Origin: Lithospermum erythrorhizon
Lineage: Eukaryota; Streptophyta; Magnoliopsida; Boraginales; Boraginaceae
Length of the DNA stretch: 64,000 nucleotides
Assembly (NCBI GenBank): GCA_019722365.1
Contig: JADFUC010000606.1
Coordinates: forward strand, 1-64,000
Direction of reading: 5' to 3'
Below are positions 34,446 to 46,550 of the stretch, piece after piece. How positions within the stretch are numbered: position 1 is the stretch's first letter; each line of letters starts with the position of its first letter. The notes under the pieces are model-generated. The model did not search any database and was not told the DNA's origin. It saw only the letters and a list, made by a program, of their open reading frames with translations. The translations under genes and the position numbers were made by a program.

Positions 34446-36300
34446 ACTAGTGGAAGCTAAATAAGTGTATATTGTCGTAATAATACTTATATTGGTTTTC
34501 ACTTCACATATGGAAATATAATTAAATCGATATTATGGTCTTCAAAATACATGCATGAATATATGTATATTATAAGTATATAATCGCTTCATTGATGAGC
34601 GATTCGATGTCTGAGTGATGCATCGACTCTGTTGAATGGGCTTGGTGGTATACATATTAAAGTTGTTATTTATGTCAAATTTAAAAAAAATTAAATATCA
34701 ACCGATATTAATGTAACTTTGATATACTTTTAAAAAGAGTGCGTCGTCCTTATTTCCTTCTTTTTAATGTAATTCATTTGGAATATTTTACATTCGAACA
34801 AGGACATCCCAATGTGTCTCTTTGGGCACATGGTAAAATTAAAAAGAATTTCGCCAATAAGCTCTTGATATTATTCAGTTTTGTACAAATATTATTTAAA
34901 CCGATAAATTAATTAAAATATGTTAAAATGAATACGTAAATAAAATTAATTTGATAGTGAGATTATGAATAATTGAAGCTAATTCACATTTGCTCCGCGA
35001 GCTATCACCAAATGCGTTTACATATGGTCACTGTATTTGTCATTGAATAGTAATTATAAACATTTTTCGTTTCGAGATAGTCCTCGCATTTTTTTTAGCA
35101 AAAACGCGTTTATCTAAAAATATTTATTTTGGCCAAACAGCTAAGCTAAAGTATAAAAAATAAATTTTACGTAATTAAATAAGCACGACATTTTTAACAA
35201 CAACACACCCTACTAAACTTTCACTAATATCACTGTCATCACCTTAAAAATAACCATCATCTCAACCCTCACTACGTTGACTTCAAAGTATCCGCCCTGC
35301 CCGATCACCCCGCCCCGCCCCGCCCCCATCCACGGCCCCATGCAACAGTTCCTCCAAATCGATAGCCACAATAGTGCCTCCATCATCCAACTCATTGATC
35401 CGTCACCATCATCATCATCATCGATAGCCACTTCAAAAATTTCAGAAAATTAGTGGTGTATGGTATGATTTGAGAAAACTTGAAGAAAAATTCCAGCAAT
35501 TCTTTAGCCATGAAAATTCCATTTGTTGGTTTCCTTTTCTCTCCTTATCTGAGTTGGGTTTTCTATGAGAAAAGTCTTCACCTTTTTAATGTTCTTTTTT
35601 CACTTTTGGGTTCTTCAACTTTTTTATTGTTTTCACTTTTGACTAATTTCAGTGAACAAGGTTGAGGAAGATGATAGTGGTGGAAATATTTTAATTGTTC
35701 TGGAACTAGTGGGAATCACTAATCGATGATGATGTTTGAAGGTTCATATTTTCTAAGTCATAGTGGAGGAAGATGTCACATTTGCTTCGAAAATTCCAAA
35801 GCTTCGAAAATCCCAAACCTTTGGTTCATTTGCTGCGTTTTGGTCAAATTAAGGAGATAACAAATGAAAATCTGCAATTGGGGGCACTAAAACTTCGAAA
35901 ATCCCAGGTTTGCCATGTTTTTGAGTTACACGCCCATAATTGCTTTGGTTTTCATTGTTTTGCTGTTTAATTCAATGATTATGGGTGTTGTTTAGCTGAG
36001 TTGGATCATTTTTGCTGTCATTTGCTGTTATTTTTGTGCGTGGGGGTGGTGTATTTGGTGTCCCTTCTTGGTGCAGGTTACAGGTGGAGGGGAGGGTGGG
36101 TGAAGGCATGGAGGTATGTCAAGAAGGTGTGGTTGGTCAAAATTTAGGGGGACGGGGAAGAGGGTAGGGTGTTATTTTTTAAAACAATAAACGTGTGGGG
36201 TTTGTTTAATTATATAAATATATATCACAATATTTAGTGTTGAGGCCAGAAAATAATTAGATTTTGTCTTAGAAATGTGTTTTCTTTATAAAATCGGTGA
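34446..36300. other. Intergenic DNA with a GC-rich patch and a (CAT)n run
   Basis: 35288-35338 is a C-rich patch (ccgccccgccccgccccc) in AT-rich surroundings, followed at 35404-35424 by a CAT trinucleotide run. 35770-35900 twice carries 'cttcgaaaatccca'. It might be the edge of a decayed gene, but no exon could be recognised. The rest is AT-rich without features. Confidence 0.45.
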
Positions 36301-36317
36301 GGACATCTTGAAAGCGA

Positions 36318-36612
36318 AAAAATAGTTTAGGGCCAATGGCTTGGCTTGATAAATAGTTTAGGGCCAGGCGCAGAAACAATGATAGTTCGGGGCACGTAGA
36401 AAGCGTTCAGCGTGTGAAAGCGAAGCGAAGCGAAAAAATAGTTTAGGGAGGCGTAGGCAAGAAGCGAAAAATAGTTTAGGGGCCAAGTAGGCTTTGAAGC
36501 TTGATAAATAGTTTAGGGACCATGGGCTGAAACGGTAAATAGTTTAGGGGCAGAGCGCGAAATAGCCCAGATAGTTGAGGCCGCGTAGAAGCGTGGCGAT
36601 AGTTCGGGGGGC
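36318..36612. repeat. Minisatellite with 'aatagtttaggg' core, 29-37 bp period
   Basis: The core (a)ATAGTTTAGGG(g) or its variants (gatagttcgggg, atagttgagg) starts near 36321, 36352, 36381, 36438, 36470, 36507, 36538, 36570 and 36599. Linkers are GC-rich ('ccaagtaggctttgaagcttg', 'gaagcgaaa'), unlike the AT-rich flanks. The 57-bp gap equals about two units. Confidence 0.85.
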
Positions 36613-36639
36613 AAAATGCGGGTAGCGATAATTTATACT

Positions 36640-38124
36640 ACTAATCAATTGAGAAGTGATATTTTCTAACAATAAATAAAATAACATAAGTAGCATTTTT
36701 TATTAAAAAGGAAAAGTGATTTTTTTAACAATAAATAAAATAACTAAAGGAATATTCTTTTATTATACATTGAAAACGAAGAGTAGTATCGTAACAAAAC
36801 TTTGAAATCTATTAGAAATTGAGGCCAGGTATAGCAACCCGAATAAATGAATTATAATATAAAGTTACGTAAATAGTTAATTGCTTTATTTATTATCTCA
36901 AAATATTTGAAGAATAAATTCTTACGTGAATGGTTACGCACGTACCATTTTAACAGTATATTCTAAATGTGTGCTAAAGCTTTGTGTTTATTCCATTTTT
37001 TGTTAGGACTAAATTGCCCCCCTCTCCCCCAAATAGAGTTAATTATTATAAAATAAATATTGAATAAAGACTAAACATAGTCAAAATTTGAATAAAGACT
37101 AAATTATCCTTCATATAATTTAACACAAAAACATAGTCAAAATAGCCAGTATTTAATACCTGTCGAAATTAATTATCTTATGCATGTATCGTCGCTCTAA
37201 TATTTTCCTTCTCCATTGTTAGTCTAAAAGTATGAGATAATATTGTCACAAAGGCTTCATCGATACTAGAATTTTTTTGCGATTATATATAGCAGCTACA
37301 GTTAACAAATAATTAAAATTAAAAACACCTCTTCAAATTACCAACTTAAATCTTGAAGTTACATGCCCTTTAATAATATCATTTGGATCAATTAATCTAT
37401 AAAAAGAAAATCAATTAAGTAAATGTAGTAAAACTTGAGATTACATATGATCACCAACATAAAAAAATTAAGCATAAGTAGAAAAATATGAGATTACATA
37501 CCATCGTGTGCACCACTCTGAACAAATAATAGTAGCTTAACTGCCAAAGAATTTACCATCTTATAAAAACATATAGACGATGTATAGATAATAAATATTA
37601 GAATATTTTTGGTAGCTTGATGCATCTTCAAGTGAAAAATTATTGATAATAGCTTTATACATTTTCAAGTTAATTATTTTTAAATACGATATGGATTTTG
37701 ATTTGAAAATTATTTTTATAAATATATCACACATTATGAAGTTTAATAATTTTAGAGAAATCCAATATTAGATAACTTCTTTTATTTTTTGGTAGATGCT
37801 TCCATTTAAAAAGATTGTCTAAATTTAGTTTTTCATAGTTGTTTTCAAATAAGTAATTATTTTATACATTATATATTTGCTTAGGTACACAAGGAGTGAG
37901 ATGATAAGAAATTATTTTTCGTATTATATATTTTACTAATTAGCCTTTTTTTTTTAATATTAGAAAGTTGCATGATGATGAAATGATTCGAACATATGTT
38001 TTTTTTGGGATGCTTTAATATTACTAGATCCAAACATTACATTTGTGTAGTGTAATCAAAAGTGAAAAGAGAATATAATCTTCATTTTGTAACTATATAA
38101 ATATATTCAAAATTAAAAAGTTTG
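36640..38124. other. AT-rich intergenic DNA, no gene
   Basis: Nothing recognised beyond A/T runs. 36655-36680 and 36712-36740 share 'aacaataaataaaataac'. Confidence 0.5.
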
Positions 38125-38296
38125 TGTTATAAATATAACTATAAATAAAGTAGAGAAAATGAGAGAGGAAGAGATTTTATTCGTGTATACGTAATACGTA
38201 GGGTCTTTTGTTATAGGCTCATAGTGATAAATTTGACAAATAGCTGCTTCATAATGGCCCAAGTGATTGACGTCTACTAATTAGATAACTATTAAT
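38125..38296 (-). repeat. 3' LTR of the minus-strand Copia element
   Basis: About 172 bp, collinear with 43991-44175. On the plus reading it starts TGTTATAAATATAAC and ends near 'aactattaatg'. Confidence 0.7.
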
Positions 38297-38335
38297 GCTT
38301 GCTCTCTTGGTGTTGATCGCTAAGAAACATCTTGT

Positions 38336-39735
38336 CATTAAAACCTTACTTGGAAAAACCGCTACGGGATAAGCACAGTAGAAGGAAAAGAGTGCGTGTG
38401 TGCAGCATCTGACATAATGTTAAATCATTAAAACCTTATCGGAAAACCCATTGGGACAAAACCTCGATTTAAGGAAAAATGCAACGGCGTATTAACTCCG
38501 CCGTGACCCTGTCGCGCGACATCCGCTTAGTCGGCGTAGTCCCGTCACTTTTGGATAAACTTCGAATGTTGAGGTGGGGGTGATTTGAGTGAATATATCA
38601 CGACGGTGCATGAGTCGAATTGGTTGGACATCGATTTCACCGTTCTTTTGAAGATCATGGGTGAAAGAATTTTTAGTGTATGCTTGGATTACATCTCGCT
38701 TTATATCACTTCGGCTTTTAGCGTGTAATACCTGAAATTATATTCATACGAGGGGTCGTCGGGACCCGACTTTTCGAGATAATAATCCACACGTATTTTG
38801 GATATATGATATATCAGGTTCTTAGCCAAAAGCATTCCGACTTGCTTCGTGTGTGCCAATATTTGACATGGTTGATGATGTAGGCGAAATAGTTTGTTTC
38901 ATAGATCGCCATGAAATAAGTAGTTCCGCGCTAGTGAATAAATATCTGATGCGTAATCTTCCATTATGGGGATAGATATCCCCCGTCATATCCGATTAGC
39001 TCAAATTTGGAGTATTTGAATGAACAATCACGTATCCGTTTATTGCACCACAGGTAGCGAAAAATTTGTTTAACTCATTCCCGATACTGCGAGTTGGTGC
39101 GAGAACTATATCTTGCTAATAGATTAACGACAAATGATATGTCGATCTTGTATGGTAAGCGAAGATACATTAGTGCTCAATAGCACTTAAATAAGGTACC
39201 AGGACAGTAGTTCTTCAATTATTTTAACTTTGAGCTTTGAATGAATTAACAATTTCACATTTGTGTTCTCAGCGACCATCGAGGGTGCTCCGTGGATCGA
39301 CTTATCCATAAGTGTTTTGAACATTTTTCACATAATTTTCTTGACATACAAATATTCCTTTATTCGAGTGATACATTTGGAGTCGAACCAAAATTTTTGT
39401 TTGTTGAATCTTTTAAATCTCAAATTCATAGCACAGAAGTTTACAATTCTTAAAAGTTAGCCGGGAGTTCCCGATAATATTTAAGTCGTAAACGTAAATG
39501 GTCATTTTCATAAAATTTCTCGATCTTTACTTGTAAATATAATGCCATGTAAGATCGTTAAACAACCATCTTTGTTAAATAGTCCTTAGGAAAACCCTAT
39601 GGGATAAAACCTAGTAAAACAAAAAGACTATATTCTCTTTTAGATATGCTTGAGTAATTGTCTCATTAAAAACCTTACCAAAAAGAAGAACCCAGTGGAA
39701 AAAACTTAGTGAAGGAAAAAAAGAGTACAATGCAT
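38336..39735 (-). pseudogene. Broken Copia RT end and RNase H, with repeated 3'-end modules
   Basis: Read on the minus strand: a YVDD-type block (IYVYDLNIIG, one residue lost to an indel) at about 39475-39510, MDKS near 39310, TRPDISF-like remains near 39130, LLARYSS next to it, and LIGY-DGYLS near 38990. ISWRS-KQT lies near 38890-38915, then S-x-HEASR near 38850, CGLLS near 38790, THDLQKNG-IDVQ near 38640. Order and sequence are those of Copia RT/RNase H. Stops and shifts abound. Downstream (38336-38490) and oddly also upstream (39580-39735) of this stretch are 'cactctttttcc...ggttttat-ccc-gggttttcc' modules, usually found only at the Copia 3' end. Confidence 0.75.
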
Positions 39736-39739
39736 GTCA

Positions 39740-42700
39740 TTATCTAATGAGATAAGTCGTTATGCTCATGTCTGCGATGAGATCATCAGGTTTAGATTAT
39801 TCAAGTAGAAATCCAAATATGGCCTGGCGTTTGTCAATGATTATGTAATCATGTATCGGTTAACAATACATTAGAATTGGTACTTGGACCAAGTTCATGT
39901 ATCTTTCAAACGAGATATAGTTAACATCCTATGAGATCGTTTGCTTGAGATGAAATATTTACATAAATGTTTAAATATATTCAGTTCAAGTGACTCGCAT
40001 AAGTCGTACCGTCCACCAGTATTTAACCAAATCCATTTGTAGACTTATTGTCTAGCAATTGAGAACTGCGAGGATTTTCTTAAGCACATAGTCATGATAA
40101 TTTAGTCATTCGAAGCTATTACAGAGTGCATAAGTTATAATTGGATCTTTAGTACTATCGTGACTATTCGGGTCATCGACATGATAATAGCTGAATCATT
40201 AATATGTAATATCAAAAAAAATATAATGTCAAAACCAACGTACAATTGATAATTCAAATATTTCATGTCACATAATAAGCAAATAAGCCATCATTATGTC
40301 GCATAAAACGTAATATAGTCAAACTTAAATATGTATGGCCTACATCGATAGACTTGTATATTCATGCAATATATAAAATGCAAATGAATATCTAATAATG
40401 CGAGTTAAACTTGTAATTAAATGTACGGATGGCTTTAAATATAGTCAAATATTTCTCATACTAACTTCAAAATTGAGTTAAATTCGGGAATATAATTTGT
40501 GCCTCTCGCGTCATAAAATATGTTAGCCAGCATCATAAATCTTTATCGTAATAAATGTATCTTCGTTCTTAGCGTGTTATATCGTAAATCGAAATGCAGC
40601 GTATCAAGAAGGTTATATATTTTGTTGCTACCAAACATTTTTTATACCTACATCCAAAAGGTGTATCGTCGCCTTATAACTGTTAGTCAACTTTTGAATT
40701 AATACAAATCATATGTCATTTATTAGATACAGAATGTCGATACATGCTGCCTTTAGTATGATCTTCGTTAGACTTAATCCCAAATTTCTCACTTACATCA
40801 TGAGTGAGTTTCCTTTACTCCCCAGATTGCGTCTTCTCTTTTGGTGTTCAATAAGCAATATTTCTACTCGCTCAAAGGGAGATAGACTTATGATCCTCAT
40901 GTGCTAAATCATATAGAGCTCTTCATTATGTTCAATATTCATTGTAGACAATTTTTCCATGTAGTTCCACCATATTCATGATAATTGAGATCTCATTGCA
41001 TTCATGAATTTCAGTATGTAGATGTCTTCCAGACATTTATTATATCTTTAACATATTCATGAGATATATTATTCATCTATTTCTTCTGGAAGTAATCATC
41101 TTATAGACCATCTTTAAATATTCTTCTTTTAGAATTTGGATGGTGGAACTATTTGACCTACAATGGTTCTTCGGGGAACGCCGCTCTATTTTAGTGTTCC
41201 TGGCCCAGTATATAATTTGATATACTATGCGAGGTCGGATATTTGTTTTGGTAGTGAGCTTGGTTCATATTATCCTTGAGCTTGTTCATATTATCTCTTG
41301 AACTTCGAGTTCATATTTATTAAATCTTGAGGATCGTATAAGCGTAGGGATATTTCATTTCAAGATATTCTATTTTCGGTTGTATATTCACTTGTCAGTA
41401 GCATTGATACATCATAATGGAAACTTGATTCTATAGATGTTTCTATTACTTTGAGTACAGCCTTCCGGAGTATAATAGTATATGGATGTATATACCTTTT
41501 GGGTATAATAAGTATTCAAAAATCAACATTTGTGCATACTCTTGGTAATATACGATCTGGCGTATAGTGGAGGAGGTAAAATATTTGGTTTAAAGTAAGG
41601 CAATTATATTAGATTCTATGATAATTTGGCTTGATGCGAACAAGTGACACTACATGTAATAATATTTCTCCCGATGATCAATTAGCGTGTGCATGTAATT
41701 CAAGCATGCTTATTGTCTGCGAGAGTTCTGATAATATCTGTAAAGTCTTTAAACTAAATAATTATTAATTTCTTTAATAGTCTCTAATCAAATTTCAATA
41801 ATTATTTCGCATCATGTAGCTTCATCCAGAGATAGTCTGACAGGTCGTACCAAAAATCAAACTTCTTGTTTGATAGAAACTGTATTTTAATAATACATAT
41901 ATGTGTTACTTCAGGTAATAATATTTTAGCTATTTTGGAACCATCAATTGACTTTACTTCACTTTTGACAAATATTAACTCTTCTGGATATATAGATCGA
42001 TAATCAATTTATATATGTCAATAGTCACCATTCAGGGATGTAATGATTATCCTTTATTGTTACTATGACAAGATGGGTATGAAAATACTACCACTTACAC
42101 TAGCAACTTTATGCAACATGTAACAAAATATTTGTGAAGTAAATTATCCATGCTCAGGAATAGCATATGATGTACAATGATTGATTCATCGTTAAAAGCT
42201 AGAGGCATATATACATCTTCATATAAATTTGTTCGTTTAGGGACTCATGCGGCTCTTACAGGCATTCAATTAATTACACATACACCGTGTTGGCCAATTT
42301 GATTAGCTTACGTGGTTATCTTGAAGAAATCATTAGTAATCAAATTCATAAAGCTCGGTATGTAACCAAATGCGTATTATTTCAATTATATGAGTGCTTA
42401 GGGTCGTAAATGAACTTATCACGATTTCATATTATTTTCAAAATAAGGGGCAATAGTAGAAATTCTTACGGAATTATTCAAAATCCTTAATTTAGATGGT
42501 TGTTAATTCTAAGCCCTTGATCTTGAACCGGTCTTGGAGTCGATGATTGTAAATATTTGGCATATGTCAACTCTTGAGCCTCTGAGACCACTTGAATATG
42601 GATCTATAATTTGCATTTGTGCCTTAAAAGCTATAGCGTCACCATCTTAAATACATGGTTTTCGATAGTGAAAACAAAGATGACCTAAAGAATCTACTAA

Positions 42701-43976
42701 TGACACCGCTGGCCCGTGCTTGCGAAAATCCGATGGTGAAATAATAATCGGTGGCGAAGACGAGGTATCTACGGATGTGCCTTTACCATTGCTTTATGGG
42801 GAACGACGGTAAAATGGAGTCGGTGTGAGAATCGAGGGTATCCCATGATGTGGCTCACCCCGGCTTCACTAGCGTACTTCGTTAGTGAAAACATAGTCGG
42901 ACGAGAATAATATAAAGGGCATTAGCGGATGTATTACCGCCCCTGCTTTTCATGTCCAACTTTAGATCACTTTTATCAGTATTATCCGTAAGTATTTTGA
43001 ATTAATTCCTCCCAGACAAAATATACGGCTTAACTAGTTATTCGTTTAATGAATCGATAGTGATTAAGTAATTCCCTCTTTGGGATAAAAATGGTATAAA
43101 TGTGTCCGATCTAGATGGTAATTTAATGAATTTCGATGATAGATAAATATGGACAGAGGCGAGTCGGATCAGCGGCGGTGAGTCGATAATGAATCCCGGC
43201 GATAAATAAATATAGGCCCAGAAAATAGTCGGGTCCTTGACGGTATAATGTCTATTTATTAATAAATTATTTAAAAACAAGTCCAAAATAATTTATTTTC
43301 TAAAGGATAATTATTAAGGATAAAGCTTCAAAGAATCTTATTACTAATCATCGTAATTCCAAATTTTAATGAAACTTAAACTCATATTTTCCAACCACCA
43401 ATTATACATATAATAAAACTCTTAACTTATTCCTATTTTATCGTTTCAAACTCCTAATCAAACTTCATTATGTATATATCTAAATTAATAACGATAAAAA
43501 TAAAAACTACGTTGAGTCAAATCAATATATACCAGACTTCATTACGTATATATCTAAATTAATAAAATAAAATAAAAATTACGTTTGTCATGCGGTCTAG
43601 AAGTCACGTTGAGTCAAATCAATGCTACATTTTTTTTTTTTTTGATAATTAATCAGTGCTACATATAACCTTTATGGTAGTTAATAAAAATTACGTTTGC
43701 ACTCCAACAATTGTAAAATGAATATACAAAACTAACGATCTAGCTTGGGATGGTTCGGAACGAATTTTTTTTCTTTCACATGCTTATACGGAAAAAGAAA
43801 TTGGCAAATAAAATATCCCATTAAAGACAAAAATATATACGGAATAGAAGTGGGTTAATCAATCGTTATATGTATATATCTAAATTAATAACGATAAAAA
43901 TACACACCTTTGAAGAAGATTGGTATTGTGAAAAGGAAACAACGCCACAAAACTTTTACTCAATTGAAGATATAAT
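39740..43976 (-). mobile_element. Copia interior, no secure domain
   Basis: Lies between the 5' LTR/primer site and the RT remnant, where gag, protease and integrase should be. No intact frame over 85 codons and no confidently placed motif. 42650-42960 is locally GC-richer. Confidence 0.4.
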
Positions 43977-43990
43977 TCGTGCTGATAACG
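43977..43990 (-). other. Primer-binding site of the Copia element
   Basis: On the minus strand CGTTATCAGCACGA follows directly after the LTR end TTAACA. This 'TTATCAGCACGA' site is frequent among plant Copia elements. Confidence 0.7.
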
Positions 43991-44175
43991 TGTTAAAAAT
44001 ATAACTATAAGTAAGTAGAGAATGAGAGGAAGAAACGTTTATTCGTGTATCACATGTCACATGGGGTCTTTTGTTATAGGCGCCATGAGAAATGATAGAA
44101 TTGATAGTAAGCTGCTTCACTATAATCCCCAGCTAAGTGATGATTGGCGTCCCTTGAATTAGATAACTATTCATA
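43991..44175 (-). repeat. 5' LTR of the minus-strand Copia element
   Basis: About 185 bp. Plus reading starts TGTTAAAAATATAAC and matches 38125-38296 with scattered indels. Confidence 0.7.
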
Positions 44176-45135
44176 TGGTTGATCATTTATAAAATTCGAA
44201 ATTTAATCTTAAGTTATGATTTTTTAAGGCTTCTTTTCATTTTATCCCCTGAATTATCGCTATCTTTTTAAATTGCCCCTTGAAACTATTATCTTTTAGT
44301 TATCTCACAACCTATTAAAACTATCTTTTTAATTATTATAAAATCGATTTTCTATTAAAATTGAAAGAATGTATTTTAGTAGAAGGATAAATTTAGAATT
44401 ACATATATGTTAGATATTTGGGGTCTTTTGAAATACATTAACAATTTAAAAATTAAGATAAACACCCTTAGACAATCAATTTTATTGGTTTACCAATTAT
44501 GTTGTGGTAACTCAAAATCCTTATTTTTAAATTCTAAAGTGAAGCATCTTATCAATACACCCTCATTAATCTTGAATGAAAAAAATGTTATGTCATCATT
44601 CGTGTTATTTTCAATTTCATTTATAGGAGTCTAACCTAAAATTTTGTTGGCATCATGTATGACTGACTATACTTAGCTGATTTTTGTTAATTTGAAAATT
44701 TAATCCCAGATGCAATTTAACCTGTGACTATCTTGAATGACTAAAGTCAAAAAGTTAAAATGTGACATTTTTTTAGGAATAAAGGGAGTATTTAATTTGT
44801 TTGCACCTTTTCCTTATACAAAATGCTATGAATAATTAAAGTTAATCTTTCTCATATCATATTTTTACTATACCAAACTCATTAACATAAAAAATAAAAG
44901 TCATATATTGGAATCAAATATAAGAAAAGTCTCATAAAAATAATATGAATTCAAATACTCAACTACTAGTAATCAATAAATGGAGAGAAAATCATTATCC
45001 TTGTTTAATTGTGTAGTTTAATTTAATCCGTGATGTCAATTTTGAGATTGACTTAGTAATAACTTATAGAACCTCGAGCAAAGAGGCTGATGTTCGAGCT
45101 TTTTCGTGAATATTTGATCTTCTGATAATAATAAC
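44176..45135. other. AT-rich intergenic DNA
   Basis: No gene recognised. 44222-44300 has 'tttatcccctgaattatc' and 'aattgccccttgaaac' phrases common in plant MITEs. 44770-44792 ('taggaataaagggagta') looks like the right end of a Stowaway whose left end is lost. Confidence 0.45.
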
Positions 45136-45427
45136 AATTCTGTAATAGCCGAACCTAAAGCGTTACCGCCGCATACTCCCAAAAGAACATGCGAGAGTGT
45201 TGCCTCTTCCTTGTAATGTGCACTGTCAATCCATACCAAGAATTAACATCAAAATCTTTAAATTCCATGTGAGTTAAATACATTTTAGCTTCAAAAAATC
45301 CTCTGAAGCACAAATATAAAGCCACTCAAAATCATTAAATCCATTTGAAGCTCAAACTTCCTGAAAACAAATACCTTGCATGTTCTTTGCGATGTAACAG
45401 CTTTAGGTTCGGACTATTACAATTCCA
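45136..45427. mobile_element. Inverted-repeat element of about 290 bp
   Basis: Left arm 45136-45194 and right arm 45378-45427 are complementary over about 50 bp: GTAATAG(t)CCGAACCTAAAGC...GTTAC...AAGAACATGC in both, with a 9-bp insertion in the left arm. The loop of about 180 bp is not self-complementary. It could be a MITE, or an inverted partial duplication of a host sequence. The 67-codon minus frame at 45036-45239 overlaps it and shows no domain. Confidence 0.7.
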
Positions 45428-45696
45428 ATCATCATAAAATTGTAAAATTGACCCTTTCATTGCTTACAAAACAAGCTGAAAGCTTTTTCAAATGACAACT
45501 TGGTTGATATAATCCTCTATATAGGTTTAGAATTCGATTCTTGTATTATGATAGAAGTCAAATAAAGAATCAATAGGTATGGCTTTCTCCCCTTTTAGCT
45601 GGGAAGGCAACTCAAAATATCACATGCAACATGCATATACAAAACATTACAACTTAATTGGTTACTTCGATCCACTTTTGATAATGTTCACAAGTA

Positions 45697-45944
45697 CTCC
45701 CTTTATCTCACAAAGATTGTTCACTTTTGACTTTTTGTTATATATTTTGAACCTTGACAATAAATATTTTTATTTATATTGTATAATACTTGATAAAAAC
45801 TATATTAATGAAAAATATATTTCAAATTTTTTTCATTGATATATTTTTTTTCAAATATTATACAACAAAAAATAATTTTAAAGTCAAAGCTTGAAAGTTA
45901 GAACTATCAAAATAAAGTGAATAATCTTCATGGGATGGACGGAG
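45697..45944. mobile_element. Stowaway MITE with TA target duplication
   Basis: Flanked by TA (45695-45696 and 45945-45946). The left end CTCCCTTTATCTCACAAAG and the complement of the right end CTCCGTCCATCCCATGAAG are the Stowaway terminal motif (CTCCCTCCGTCCC). Arms continue with 'attgttcacttttgac' against 'attattcacttt'. The 248-bp size and AT-rich interior are typical of these non-autonomous Tc1/mariner elements. Confidence 0.9.
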
Positions 45945-45946
45945 TA

Positions 45947-46220
45947 GAATTTATGCAAGTGACTATAGCAGAAATACTTAATTCCTTGTTTATATGCGAC
46001 CCTAAATCGATGGTGCGGTGAGTGCGAGGACTTTTTGTGATCTAAAAAGTAGACAACTTTCCAAATAGATCAACAATGTGAATTAGTGCCTTTAAGATTT
46101 TTCAAGTAACATTATGAAAAACTATGACTTCATAACGTTTGAGTTAATTGCTGCTTTGATTCTTGATAGTGGAATTAAGTTGCTTGTACTTTAATTCTAG
46201 ATAAAATATGTTGTTGCATA
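45947..46220. other. AT-rich DNA, no feature
   Basis: Short spacer between two MITEs. Nothing recognised. Confidence 0.5.
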
Positions 46221-46550
46221 TTAGTTCCTAAAGTGGATGACACGATTTTTTCGGTATAGTCCATAGACTAATCGATTCATTTAACTCAAATGAAATTTTT
46301 GGGAACTTTTACCAAATTTGAATAACTTATGGGACAAATTTATAATTTGGATAAACCTTTGTGATAAAAGTGAAAAAAATGTATCCTAAACGTGTAACTA
46401 AAGTTTAAATTTGTCCCAAAAGTACAATTTGATAACTTTTTCCATCCAAATTTAACGGTCATGTATGTTATTAGTCTTGTGACTATATATAATGTAATAA
46501 ATGTGCCACTGTCAGGGTTAATCTGCAATAGTATAACTATCAGAGACTAA
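46221..46550. mobile_element. Foldback MITE of about 330 bp
   Basis: The two halves are complementary nearly throughout. The left TTAGTTCCTAAAGTGG ... ATAGTCCATAGACTAAT ... GGGACAAATTTATAA faces the complement of the right half TTAGTCTCTGATAGT ... ATAGTCACAAGACTAAT ... GGGACAAATTTAAAC, with a loop of about 60 bp. The strongest arm pair is 46298-46345 with 46407-46452. No coding capacity. The superfamily was not determined. Confidence 0.75.

Larger units (their letters stand above)
38125..44175 (-). mobile_element. Copia retrotransposon with short LTRs, degenerate
   Basis: Direct repeats 38125-38296 and 43991-44175 share 'aatataactataa(a/g)taa', 'gggtcttttgttataggc', 'agctgcttca' and 'aattagataactatt'. 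On the minus strand the right copy ends ...TTAACA at 43991 and is followed by CGTTATCAGCACGA, a primer-binding site seen in many plant Copia elements, so the element reads leftwards. RT/RNase H remains lie at 38560-39500, in the right place before the left (3') LTR. Between 39740 and 43900 no domain was secure. The interior contains misplaced 3'-end modules (39580-39735), so it may be composite. Confidence 0.75.

Noticed and set aside
35213..35431. 72-codon minus frame with acidic DDDDDGDG start
   Set aside because: Product of the (CAT)n run and the C-rich patch; low complexity, no domain.
36318..36612. Interstitial telomere repeat because of TTTAGGG
   Set aside because: TTTAGGG occurs once per 30-bp unit, not in tandem.
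44770..44792. Another Stowaway MITE ending 'aataaagggagta'
   Set aside because: No matching left end or TA pair could be located; only a possible right end.
45036..45239. 67-codon minus frame (MVWIDSAHYKEEATLSHVLL...)
   Set aside because: It reads smoothly, but no family was recognised and it overlaps the arm of an inverted-repeat element; not enough to call a gene.
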